Below, piece after piece: positions 7,530-12,181 of a stretch of 12,181 nucleotides of DNA. Made by a program: the position numbers and the translations under genes. Where the stretch lies: positions 1-12,181 of the forward strand of contig JAFLUJ010000067.1 in assembly GCA_022511485.1 (NCBI GenBank), given 5' to 3'. Under the pieces are notes generated by a model. It ran no database searches. It had not been told where the DNA came from and saw only the letters and a program-made list of their open reading frames with translations. Numbering within the stretch: position 1 is the first letter of the stretch; the number at the start of each line of letters is the position of its first letter. This stretch comes from Oscillospiraceae bacterium. Lineage in GTDB: Bacteria > Bacillota > Clostridia > Oscillospirales > Ruminococcaceae.

Positions 7530-7552
7530 ATATATTTTTCCATTTCTATATA

Positions 7553-7581
7553 ATTATACAGTAAATTTAATGGAAAAGCAA
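7553..7581 (-). promoter_or_regulatory. Sigma-A promoter of the dusB operon
   Basis: Read on the minus strand: -35 TTGCTT at 7576-7581, a 17-base spacer and a perfect -10 TATAAT at 7553-7558. The predicted start is near 7546, giving a leader of about 30 bases before dusB. No other convincing promoter was seen down to position 1, so this may drive all ten downstream genes. Confidence 0.75.
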
Positions 7582-7585
7582 GGGG

Positions 7586-7624
7586 GAATAAGAAAATACC
7601 GTCCCTGAACAAAGGACGGTATTT
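7586..7624 (-). terminator. Intrinsic terminator after the MNT nucleotidyltransferase gene
   Basis: A perfect 11-base stem, AAATACCGTCC at 7594-7604 pairing with GGACGGTATTT at 7614-7624, encloses a nine-base loop. On the minus strand the stem is followed by a moderately T-rich tract (TCTTATT). It lies about 50 bases beyond the MNT stop and just upstream of the dusB promoter, so it separates the two transcription units. The T tract is interrupted, so termination may be partial. Confidence 0.75.
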
Positions 7625-7662
7625 AATATAACTGATCTGATTCATCAAAAGCTTTGAGCTGG

Positions 7663-7679
7663 TTTTCGCAAAATTAGTA
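7663..7679. repeat. Intergenic ATTAGTA repeat, copy 1
   Basis: The sequence TTTTCGCAAAATTAGTA overlaps the stop codon of the MNT gene. It matches 8125-8141, on the other side of that gene, at 16 of 17 positions, so the two form direct repeats bracketing the gene and its promoter. Confidence 0.7.
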
Positions 7680-7985
7680 GATCACCTTTCTATCCAGCTC
7701 AAGTTCTTCAATAAACCTTTTATGAAGAGGGTCAGAGCGGTTTTGGTCTATCTGGTTTTCCGTTATCAGATCGACCTTTTTTTGCAAAGCTTCTCTCAAA
7801 TCTTCATAAAATCCAAAATATGTCAGCCCTCTAAGATTGTCTTCTTCAACTATTAAATCAATATCGCTTTCTTCTGTAGCATCTCCTCTTGCGTATGAGC
7901 CAAACAAGCTAAGACTGTTAATTTTGTACTGTTCTGCAATTGGACGTACCTTTTCAATGATCTCTTCAATTTTATATACGCACAT
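7674..7985 (-). CDS. Orphan MNT-family nucleotidyltransferase (MntA-like)
   Basis: This 103-residue protein is a minimal nucleotidyltransferase domain protein of the MNT type. Many such proteins are antitoxins that AMPylate a HEPN-domain partner (the MntA/HepT systems). It has the defining GSX10DXD signature: G29-S30 in LFGSYARGD, D41 and D43 in SDIDLIV, and a third acidic residue D72 in KKVDLITE. GGAG lies eight bases before the start. Length and C-terminal end are normal for the family. No HEPN gene lies on either side, since the neighbours are a solute-binding lipoprotein and dusB, so its partner, if any, is elsewhere. It has its own promoter and terminator, and short direct repeats flank it. 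Whether it is an antitoxin is inference; the fold assignment is firm. Confidence 0.88.
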   Translation of the reverse strand: MCVYKIEEIIEKVRPIAEQYKINSLSLFGSYARGDATEESDIDLIVEEDNLRGLTYFGFYEDLREALQKKVDLITENQIDQNRSDPLHKRFIEELELDRKVIY

Positions 7986-8045
7986 TCTATCATCTCCCCC
8001 ACATTATGTGATACAGGAAAACAGGTCATATCTTTTACTGACTAT

Positions 8046-8074
8046 ATTATATCATTCCGGCATTAATATGTCAA
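8046..8074 (-). promoter_or_regulatory. Perfect consensus sigma-A promoter of the MNT gene
   Basis: On the minus strand, -35 TTGACA at 8069-8074 and -10 TATAAT at 8046-8051 are separated by exactly 17 bases, matching the sigma-A consensus at all twelve positions. The predicted start is near 8039, with a leader of about 54 bases. No operator-like inverted repeat overlaps it. Confidence 0.85.
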
Positions 8075-8112
8075 TATTGCGGACTGAAATTTGCGTTTAT
8101 ACCATGTTGCTA

Positions 8113-8133
8113 TTGCGAAAGAAGTTTTCACAA
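8113..8133. repeat. Inverted repeat past the lipoprotein gene
   Basis: On the minus strand TTGTGAAA and TTTCGCAA pair over eight positions, with one G-U wobble, around a five-base loop. On the plus strand that wobble becomes an A-C mismatch, so the minus-strand RNA folds better. No T tract follows, so it is not a standard terminator. It could be an RNA 3' end structure or part of the overlapping repeat copy 2. Confidence 0.45.
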
Positions 8134-8149
8134 AATTAGTATTATATAA
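8125..8149. repeat. Intergenic ATTAGTA repeat, copy 2 (composite)
   Basis: This copy is the longest. Its left 17 bases (8125-8141) match copy 1 with one mismatch. Its right 17 bases (8133-8149, AAATTAGTATTATATAA) are identical to copy 3 at 10506-10522. It lies just past the stop of the lipoprotein gene. Confidence 0.75.
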
Positions 8150-8153
8150 GAGC

Positions 8154-10400
8154 TCATGTTCTTTCAGAGCAATATATATTTGCTCTGTTCTGAATATTTT
8201 CCATAACTTTGTCAACAGATTTTGCACCACTGAAATATGCGGCAGCCTCTTCGGTAATAATTGCCATAACATAAGGGTCAAATTCAGTTACATACTCCGA
8301 ACTATAAATAATCTGCCTGATCTTGTCGAAATCCTCTCTGTCAGCAAGTCTTATGTAAAAGCTCATTCCCTCAAAGGAAAACTTTGTATTTGAATGATCT
8401 TCGCCGGATTCTTTTATGATCTGCTCATTCTCGGTACATATCTTCTCTGCCTCAGCGTCGAATACACTTTCAACTGCTGCAAAACCGGTAACAGAGGTCC
8501 TGGTATAAAAATCTCCGTTTCTCATCGGCAAGGTTCTGATAAAATTCCATGCTTCTTCTTTATGATCGCTGCCTGCATTAATAGAGATCTTATAACCATC
8601 TCCAGCCAGAACATTTACAGCTCCGCCATTTGGAGTTGGCATACCAACAAAGTTGACATCAAAATACCCGCCAAAGATACCATCCCTGAGACTTATGTAA
8701 TCATCCACACCAAATAGGCGCATATCGTAAAGCAGCCCTTTGCCATCTATAAATCGTGCAAGGGAATCTCTGTTTACATCAAAGGGAACGTATAAGGGAG
8801 CTCTTGCGGAAAATTCAAGGACCTTTTTAATTTCCTCACTATTGAAATAACATTCCCCTTTTTCCATATTCACGAAATAATCGAAATTATATCGAAGCAG
8901 CCAGCGCAGTGTATCAAGACTGTCCGTCATTGAGGGATGGATCAGCTTGTCCGGGTTTTCACCGGTAAGTCTTATGATCTCGTCATAGGAAAGTCCGTTA
9001 TCACCGCCGTAAAGCTGCTCAGGCGCGACAGAGGTGTCAATGCTGAACGCAGTCCACAATTCAAATATTTCTCTGTTTTCATTTTCCATTGCAGAAAGCA
9101 CCGGCGGAAAAAAGTCCTCCCTCTTTAAATCGCTGTCAGAATCGAGGAATGTTCCCAGATCGGCATAAAGACCTTTTGAAATATATGTATCATTATTATC
9201 AGGAGGAACAATAATATCTCCTACAGTGTCACTGATAACAGCCAGGTCAAAGGCGTCAATAGCGTCGTCTCCATGGTTTATGACATCAGCGGTAATTTTG
9301 TATTGCTTATTTGTGCTGTTAAATTCCCTGACAGCCTCACGCCATTCAGTTTTAAGACCTCCTACAGCGGTAAGTGTGAGGACTGTACGAGTGTCGGAAG
9401 ATTGGCTTGCTTTTTCAAATTCAATCAAATCAATATCTGTACCATCAGCTTGCAGCAAATAAAATTTTCCGTCTGCTTGTACGCTCGAATAAAACATATT
9501 GTTATCTACAGGACTGTCAGTCCATGTAAAAAGCTTGTCAAATTTTCCGTTAGCTCTCATGCCGTAAAAGTTGTCGTTGTTTGAAGTGTAGAAAAGATAG
9601 TTTTCATCGCCTGTATAGAATGTTTGCGCATAGTCACTGTCATATTGTATTTCTCCCCTTGATTCAAGAGTTTGCGGATCAATTTTTATCAATGTATCAT
9701 ACATACTATTTAAAAGTTTTCTCTTATCCTTTATTGTACAATAAGCATAAATCCCTCCGTCAGAGCCTTTTTCAATGCCGTTGATAATAAAATATCCGTT
9801 TTCCTCAGAAGGCAGTCCCATTTCCACAAAGCCTTTCGGGACGAAATCGCTGTCAACTGCAAAAATACCATTTTGACATATGATAAAAAAGATACCATCA
9901 AAAGCTTTGCAGTACATAACAGAGCCTATTTCGGAAGCTATATCGCTGTCAAGATGAGCCTCCCGCAAAAGCTCAAGATCAGAGGAGTATTCATAAAAAT
10001 CAAGCAGCGGCAATGGAGAAAATTGATCTTTTACAGTGGCAAGAATAATATTGCCATTTTGATTTATATACATTGCCGTAGAGTTTAAAATATCAGAGGA
10101 AGAATAAATTTGTTTCCAGACGGCTTCACCATCTATCGGAATTGTCACAAGCCGCATAGTTTTTTCATCATTGTTTACATAGCTCATTTTACCGATCACA
10201 GTGCAGATCGTTCCGTCCTCTGAACGATACCAGTCCAAAAGACGTTCACCATCATCAGCAGAAAATACTGTTTGTTCATTTGTTATTTCAAAAATAAAAT
10301 CACTGTGATCTGATTCGTTTTTTGTATCACCGGCACAAGCTGCAAAAATAAGCATACCGAGAAGTAATGTGAGAAATTTCGTTAGAACCGATTTTTTCAT
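8154..10400 (-). CDS. Lipoprotein: N-terminal propeller-like region plus ABC solute-binding domain
   Basis: This 748-residue protein has a lipoprotein signal: MKKSVLTKFLTLLLGMLIFA followed by A-C22, with lipobox FAAC (F at -3 is unusual). It should be anchored outside the membrane. Residues about 35-330 are strand-rich with repeated units such as NQNGNIILATV, SDGGIYAYC and DGKFYLLQADG, suggesting a beta-propeller-like region. Residues about 338-748 look like a family 1 extracellular solute-binding protein: TVLTLTAVGG at the start, then GDGYKISINAGSDHKEEAWN at about 600-619, and IITEEAAAYFSGAKSVDKVM at about 714-733, typical of the C-terminal helix. No permease or ATPase gene adjoins it, so the ligand, perhaps a sugar, is unknown. 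A perfect AAGGAGGT ribosome binding site precedes the start. Confidence 0.85.
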   Translation of the reverse strand: MKKSVLTKFLTLLLGMLIFAACAGDTKNESDHSDFIFEITNEQTVFSADDGERLLDWYRSEDGTICTVIGKMSYVNNDEKTMRLVTIPIDGEAVWKQIYSSSDILNSTAMYINQNGNIILATVKDQFSPLPLLDFYEYSSDLELLREAHLDSDIASEIGSVMYCKAFDGIFFIICQNGIFAVDSDFVPKGFVEMGLPSEENGYFIINGIEKGSDGGIYAYCTIKDKRKLLNSMYDTLIKIDPQTLESRGEIQYDSDYAQTFYTGDENYLFYTSNNDNFYGMRANGKFDKLFTWTDSPVDNNMFYSSVQADGKFYLLQADGTDIDLIEFEKASQSSDTRTVLTLTAVGGLKTEWREAVREFNSTNKQYKITADVINHGDDAIDAFDLAVISDTVGDIIVPPDNNDTYISKGLYADLGTFLDSDSDLKREDFFPPVLSAMENENREIFELWTAFSIDTSVAPEQLYGGDNGLSYDEIIRLTGENPDKLIHPSMTDSLDTLRWLLRYNFDYFVNMEKGECYFNSEEIKKVLEFSARAPLYVPFDVNRDSLARFIDGKGLLYDMRLFGVDDYISLRDGIFGGYFDVNFVGMPTPNGGAVNVLAGDGYKISINAGSDHKEEAWNFIRTLPMRNGDFYTRTSVTGFAAVESVFDAEAEKICTENEQIIKESGEDHSNTKFSFEGMSFYIRLADREDFDKIRQIIYSSEYVTEFDPYVMAIITEEAAAYFSGAKSVDKVMENIQNRANIYCSERT

Positions 10401-10406
10401 AATATT

Positions 10407-10414
10407 ACCTCCTT
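10407..10414 (-). promoter_or_regulatory. Full-consensus ribosome binding site of the lipoprotein gene
   Basis: AAGGAGGT on the minus strand matches the anti-Shine-Dalgarno completely, with its AGGAGG core seven bases before the ATG. This fixes the start codon and suggests strong translation. Confidence 0.85.
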
Positions 10415-10421
10415 GTGCTGT

Positions 10422-10450
10422 ATTATAGCATATCTGTCTTTCATTATCAA
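10422..10450 (-). promoter_or_regulatory. Sigma-A promoter of the lipoprotein gene (extended -10)
   Basis: On the minus strand, -35 TTGATA at 10445-10450, a 17-base spacer ending in TGC, and -10 TATAAT at 10422-10427 form an extended -10 promoter. The start would be near 10415, leaving almost only the ribosome binding site as leader. A small inverted repeat, ATAGA-N5-TCTAT at 10480-10494, lies 30 bases upstream and could be a regulator site, but it is weak. Confidence 0.8.
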
Positions 10451-10505
10451 GACTTTTATCTTACATTTTCGACCAAAAGATAGATTATGTCTATTGCTTG
10501 ATTTG

Positions 10506-10522
10506 AAATTAGTATTATATAA
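10506..10522. repeat. Intergenic ATTAGTA repeat, copy 3
   Basis: AAATTAGTATTATATAA is identical to 8133-8149, about 2.4 kb away. It lies between the citrate synthase terminator and the lipoprotein promoter. Read on the minus strand it contains TATAAT and may act as a -10 element. Confidence 0.75.
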
Positions 10523-10541
10523 AAAGAGGATACCACGTCAA
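10514..10541 (-). promoter_or_regulatory. Possible second, distal promoter for the lipoprotein gene
   Basis: On the minus strand TTGACG at 10536-10541 and TATAAT at 10514-10519 are 16 bases apart. The -35 lies inside the citrate synthase terminator hairpin and the -10 inside repeat copy 3. The match is good, but the overlap with the terminator makes its use uncertain. Confidence 0.4.
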
Positions 10542-10557
10542 AAATAACGCAGTATCC
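10521..10557 (-). terminator. Intrinsic terminator of the citrate synthase gene
   Basis: On the minus strand GGATACTGCGT (10547-10557) pairs with ACGTGGTATCC (10528-10538), 11 positions with two G-U wobbles, around an eight-base loop. TCTTTTT follows. It begins 19 bases after the stop codon, a normal distance, and is the clearest terminator in the window. Confidence 0.9.
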
Positions 10558-10575
10558 CTGTTTTATTATTAGGAT

Positions 10576-11964
10576 TTATTCCGCTGCTTCTCCGCTGCGG
10601 TCTGAGATAGGAACGTACTTCCGCTGTTGCTGAACAGCCCTGTATGCGGGACGTATGATCTTATTGCAGTTTATGAGCTCCTCGATCCTGTGAGCGGACC
10701 AGCCTGCGATCCTCGCAATGGCAAAGATAGGAGTGTACAGCTCGGGGGGAAGTCCCAGTATGCTGTAGGCGAAGCCGCTGTAGAAGTCGATGTTGGCAGA
10801 TACGCCCTTGTAGATCCTGCGTTCCTTTGCAATGACCTCCGGAGCGATACGCTCGATCTTGTTGTACAGCGCATATTCCTTCTCCATATGCTTTTCCTCG
10901 GAAAGCTTTTTCACCGCCTGTCTGAGTATGGACGCTCTTGGGTCGGAAATGGAATACACTGCGTGTCCCATACCATAGATAAGACCTGATCTGTCGAACG
11001 CTTCCTTATGGAGCAGCTTGGTGAGATGATCCCGGATAGCGTCCTCGTCCTCCCAGTCGGAAAGCTTGTCCTTCATATCCTCAAACATCATTGTTACCTT
11101 GATGTTTGCGCCGCCGTGCTTTGGTCCTTTAAGAGATCCCAGCGCCGCAGCAATTGCCGAATATGTATCTGTACCGGAGGAGGTGACAACGTGAGTTGTA
11201 AATGTGGAGTTATTTCCTCCGCCGTGCTCAGCATGGAGTACCAGAGCAAGATCAAGGATACTTGCTTCAAGCTCGGTAAACTTGCTGTCCGGACGAAGCA
11301 TATGCAGGATATTTTCAGCTGTGGAGTATTCCGCTGCCGGCTGATGTATAAAGAAGCTGTCTCCGTCATGGTAATATGCCTTAGCCTGATAGCTGTACAC
11401 CGCAATAAGAGGAAACAGTGCAATAAGCTCCAGTGACTGCCTCAGAACGTTTGGTATAGAGGTATCGTTCGGCATATCGTCGTATGAATAAAGCGTAAGG
11501 ACGCCTCTTGCCAGACCGTTCATAATGTCCTCACTGGGAGATTTCATAATAATATCGCGGACAAATGTGGTCGGAAGCTGCCGATAGCTTGACAGTATCC
11601 GGTTAAAGCTGTCCAGCTGTTCTTTGCCGGGAAGCTCTCCGAACAGCAGGAGATATGTAATTTCCTCAAAGCCGAATCTTTTTTCCCGGGTAAATCCTGC
11701 AACAAGGTCGATAATATTATACCCTCTGTAATACAGCTCACCATCGCACTGGACAGAATTTCCCTCCGCATCGGTTTTTGAGGAGATGATCTCTGATATT
11801 TCGGTAAGACCTGCAAGAACGCCCTTTCCGTTAAGATCGCGCAGTCCGCGCTTAACGTCGTACTTTGAATAAAGCTCCGGATCTATACCTCCGTTTTTTG
11901 TGCACAAGGAAGCAAGATCCACTATATCCGGTGTGATCTTCATAAAATTATAGCTTGAACTCAT
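10576..11964 (-). CDS. gltA: Citrate synthase (Si-type; citrate/2-methylcitrate synthase family)
   Basis: Citrate synthase condenses acetyl-CoA with oxaloacetate to citrate in the cytosol, the entry to the oxidative branch toward 2-oxoglutarate and glutamate. The 462-residue protein is the longer form seen in many Clostridia. Motifs are HAEHGGGNNSTF at 244-255, GPKHGGANIKV at 280-290 with catalytic H283, GMGHAVY at 331-337 with H334, NIDFYSG at 391-397 with the catalytic acid D393, and ARIAGWSAHRIEEL at 417-430. Family members may also use propionyl-CoA, which sequence alone cannot settle. The first ATG is preferred: it has an AAGGGCGG-like site, whereas Met8 has none. Aconitase and isocitrate dehydrogenase genes are not adjacent. 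It has its own promoter and terminator, so it is monocistronic. Confidence 0.95.
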   Translation of the reverse strand: MSSSYNFMKITPDIVDLASLCTKNGGIDPELYSKYDVKRGLRDLNGKGVLAGLTEISEIISSKTDAEGNSVQCDGELYYRGYNIIDLVAGFTREKRFGFEEITYLLLFGELPGKEQLDSFNRILSSYRQLPTTFVRDIIMKSPSEDIMNGLARGVLTLYSYDDMPNDTSIPNVLRQSLELIALFPLIAVYSYQAKAYYHDGDSFFIHQPAAEYSTAENILHMLRPDSKFTELEASILDLALVLHAEHGGGNNSTFTTHVVTSSGTDTYSAIAAALGSLKGPKHGGANIKVTMMFEDMKDKLSDWEDEDAIRDHLTKLLHKEAFDRSGLIYGMGHAVYSISDPRASILRQAVKKLSEEKHMEKEYALYNKIERIAPEVIAKERRIYKGVSANIDFYSGFAYSILGLPPELYTPIFAIARIAGWSAHRIEELINCNKIIRPAYRAVQQQRKYVPISDRSGEAAE

Positions 11965-11991
11965 TTGATCCGCCCTTTCATATAAAAAAAT

Positions 11992-12020
11992 AGTATATCA
12001 CATATTAAATTATACCACAA
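11992..12020 (-). promoter_or_regulatory. Possible overlapping second promoter of citrate synthase
   Basis: TTGTGG at 12015-12020 and TATACT at 11992-11997 on the minus strand are 17 bases apart. This places a second promoter 17 bases downstream of the first, its -35 occupying the spacer of the main promoter. It is weaker and may be fortuitous. Confidence 0.35.
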
Positions 12021-12037
12021 GTTTTATGAAAAAGCAA
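12009..12037 (-). promoter_or_regulatory. Main sigma-A promoter of citrate synthase
   Basis: On the minus strand, -35 TTGCTT at 12032-12037, a 17-base spacer ending in TGG (extended -10) and TATAAT at 12009-12014. The start would be near 12002, with a leader of about 38 bases. The layout closely resembles the dusB promoter. Confidence 0.8.
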
Positions 12038-12049
12038 GTCGAAAAACAA

Positions 12050-12071
12050 TTTCACATAACTTTCACATACA
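12050..12071. repeat. Tandem 11-base direct repeat upstream of the citrate synthase promoter
   Basis: TTTCACATAAC (12050-12060) is followed directly by TTTCACATACA (12061-12071); nine of eleven bases are identical. On the minus strand the units read TATGTGAAA. The 11-base period is about one helical turn and the pair lies 12 bases upstream of the -35, a typical position for an activator binding one DNA face. Confidence 0.55.
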
Positions 12072-12129
12072 GAAAGATAATGGAAGGACGACAGGCTATA
12101 TTTTAGAATGATGTAATGCTTTTAAAACT

Positions 12130-12138
12130 ATTAGTATT
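12130..12138. repeat. Possible ATTAGTATT repeat, copy 4 (short)
   Basis: ATTAGTATT matches the core of copies 2 and 3 in the same orientation and is followed by TATAT after one extra T. It lies upstream of citrate synthase. At nine bases in AT-rich sequence it could be chance. Confidence 0.35.
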
Positions 12139-12181
12139 TATATTAAACTTGCAATTTGATTTAAAATAAACTTTTTAAAAC

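Noticed and set aside
7594..7624. Perfect 11-base hairpin considered as a riboswitch or operator of dusB
   Set aside because: It lies upstream of the dusB promoter and so is not in its leader; its position after the MNT gene fits a terminator.
8063..8281. Minus-strand small frame of 72 codons overlapping the end of the lipoprotein gene, considered as a possible HEPN partner for the MNT protein
   Set aside because: It is out of frame over the conserved C-terminal end of the solute-binding domain, lacks the HEPN RX4-6H motif and runs through the MNT promoter.
7663..12138. Integron-like cassette array, because single genes in one orientation are separated by repeats
   Set aside because: There is no integrase, the genes have their own promoters, and the repeats lack the attC core and its large palindrome.
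12118..12181. Very AT-rich end with two copies of TTTTAAAAC (12120-12128, 12173-12181), considered as an origin-like or attachment element
   Set aside because: The copies are short, symmetric AT words expected by chance in such sequence, and no DnaA boxes or integrase are nearby.

Overview
The window looks like chromosomal sequence from a low-to-moderate GC Firmicute of class Clostridia, most likely a Ruminococcus-like member of the Oscillospiraceae. This is inferred from protein style, strong AGGAGG-type ribosome binding sites, sigma-A promoters and gene order; no database search was possible. All thirteen genes I can support lie on the minus strand, so transcription runs from high to low coordinates. 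I found no rRNA, tRNA, CRISPR array, insertion sequence or phage gene, and no gene-free stretch over 300 bases.

Right part (about 7.6-12.2 kb): three separately transcribed single genes. In transcription order they are a Si-type citrate synthase (10576-11964) with its own promoter and a clear intrinsic terminator, a large lipoprotein (8154-10400) with a probable beta-propeller-like N-terminal half and an ABC solute-binding C-terminal half, and a small orphan MNT-type nucleotidyltransferase (7674-7985) with a perfect consensus promoter and a hairpin terminator. Each gene is bounded by copies of a short AT-rich repeat with core ATTAGTA. No feature I recognise explains this repeat.

Left part (1 to about 7.5 kb): one dense run of ten genes that is probably a single operon driven from a promoter at 7553-7581. 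The order is dusB (tRNA dihydrouridine synthase), a RimI-like acetyltransferase fused to a SAM methyltransferase, tsaD (tRNA t6A), a tandem GNAT acetyltransferase, two unrecognised genes (one soluble, one membrane), then yhbY, nadD, yqeK and a truncated rsfS. Gaps range from an 8-base overlap to 78 bases. The last four genes form the familiar Firmicute block for ribosome assembly and silencing, NAD synthesis and Ap4A hydrolysis, normally found behind obg. Here obg is not upstream, and the block is joined to a tRNA/ribosome-modification block through the two unknown genes.

The operon theme is translation: tRNA modification (DusB, TsaD), ribosomal protein acetylation (RimI), 50S assembly (YhbY) and ribosome silencing (RsfS), with NAD and dinucleotide metabolism alongside. 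The most unusual points are the RimI-methyltransferase fusion beside tsaD, the repeats framing the single-gene units, the orphan MNT protein, and the helical-period direct repeat at the citrate synthase promoter.
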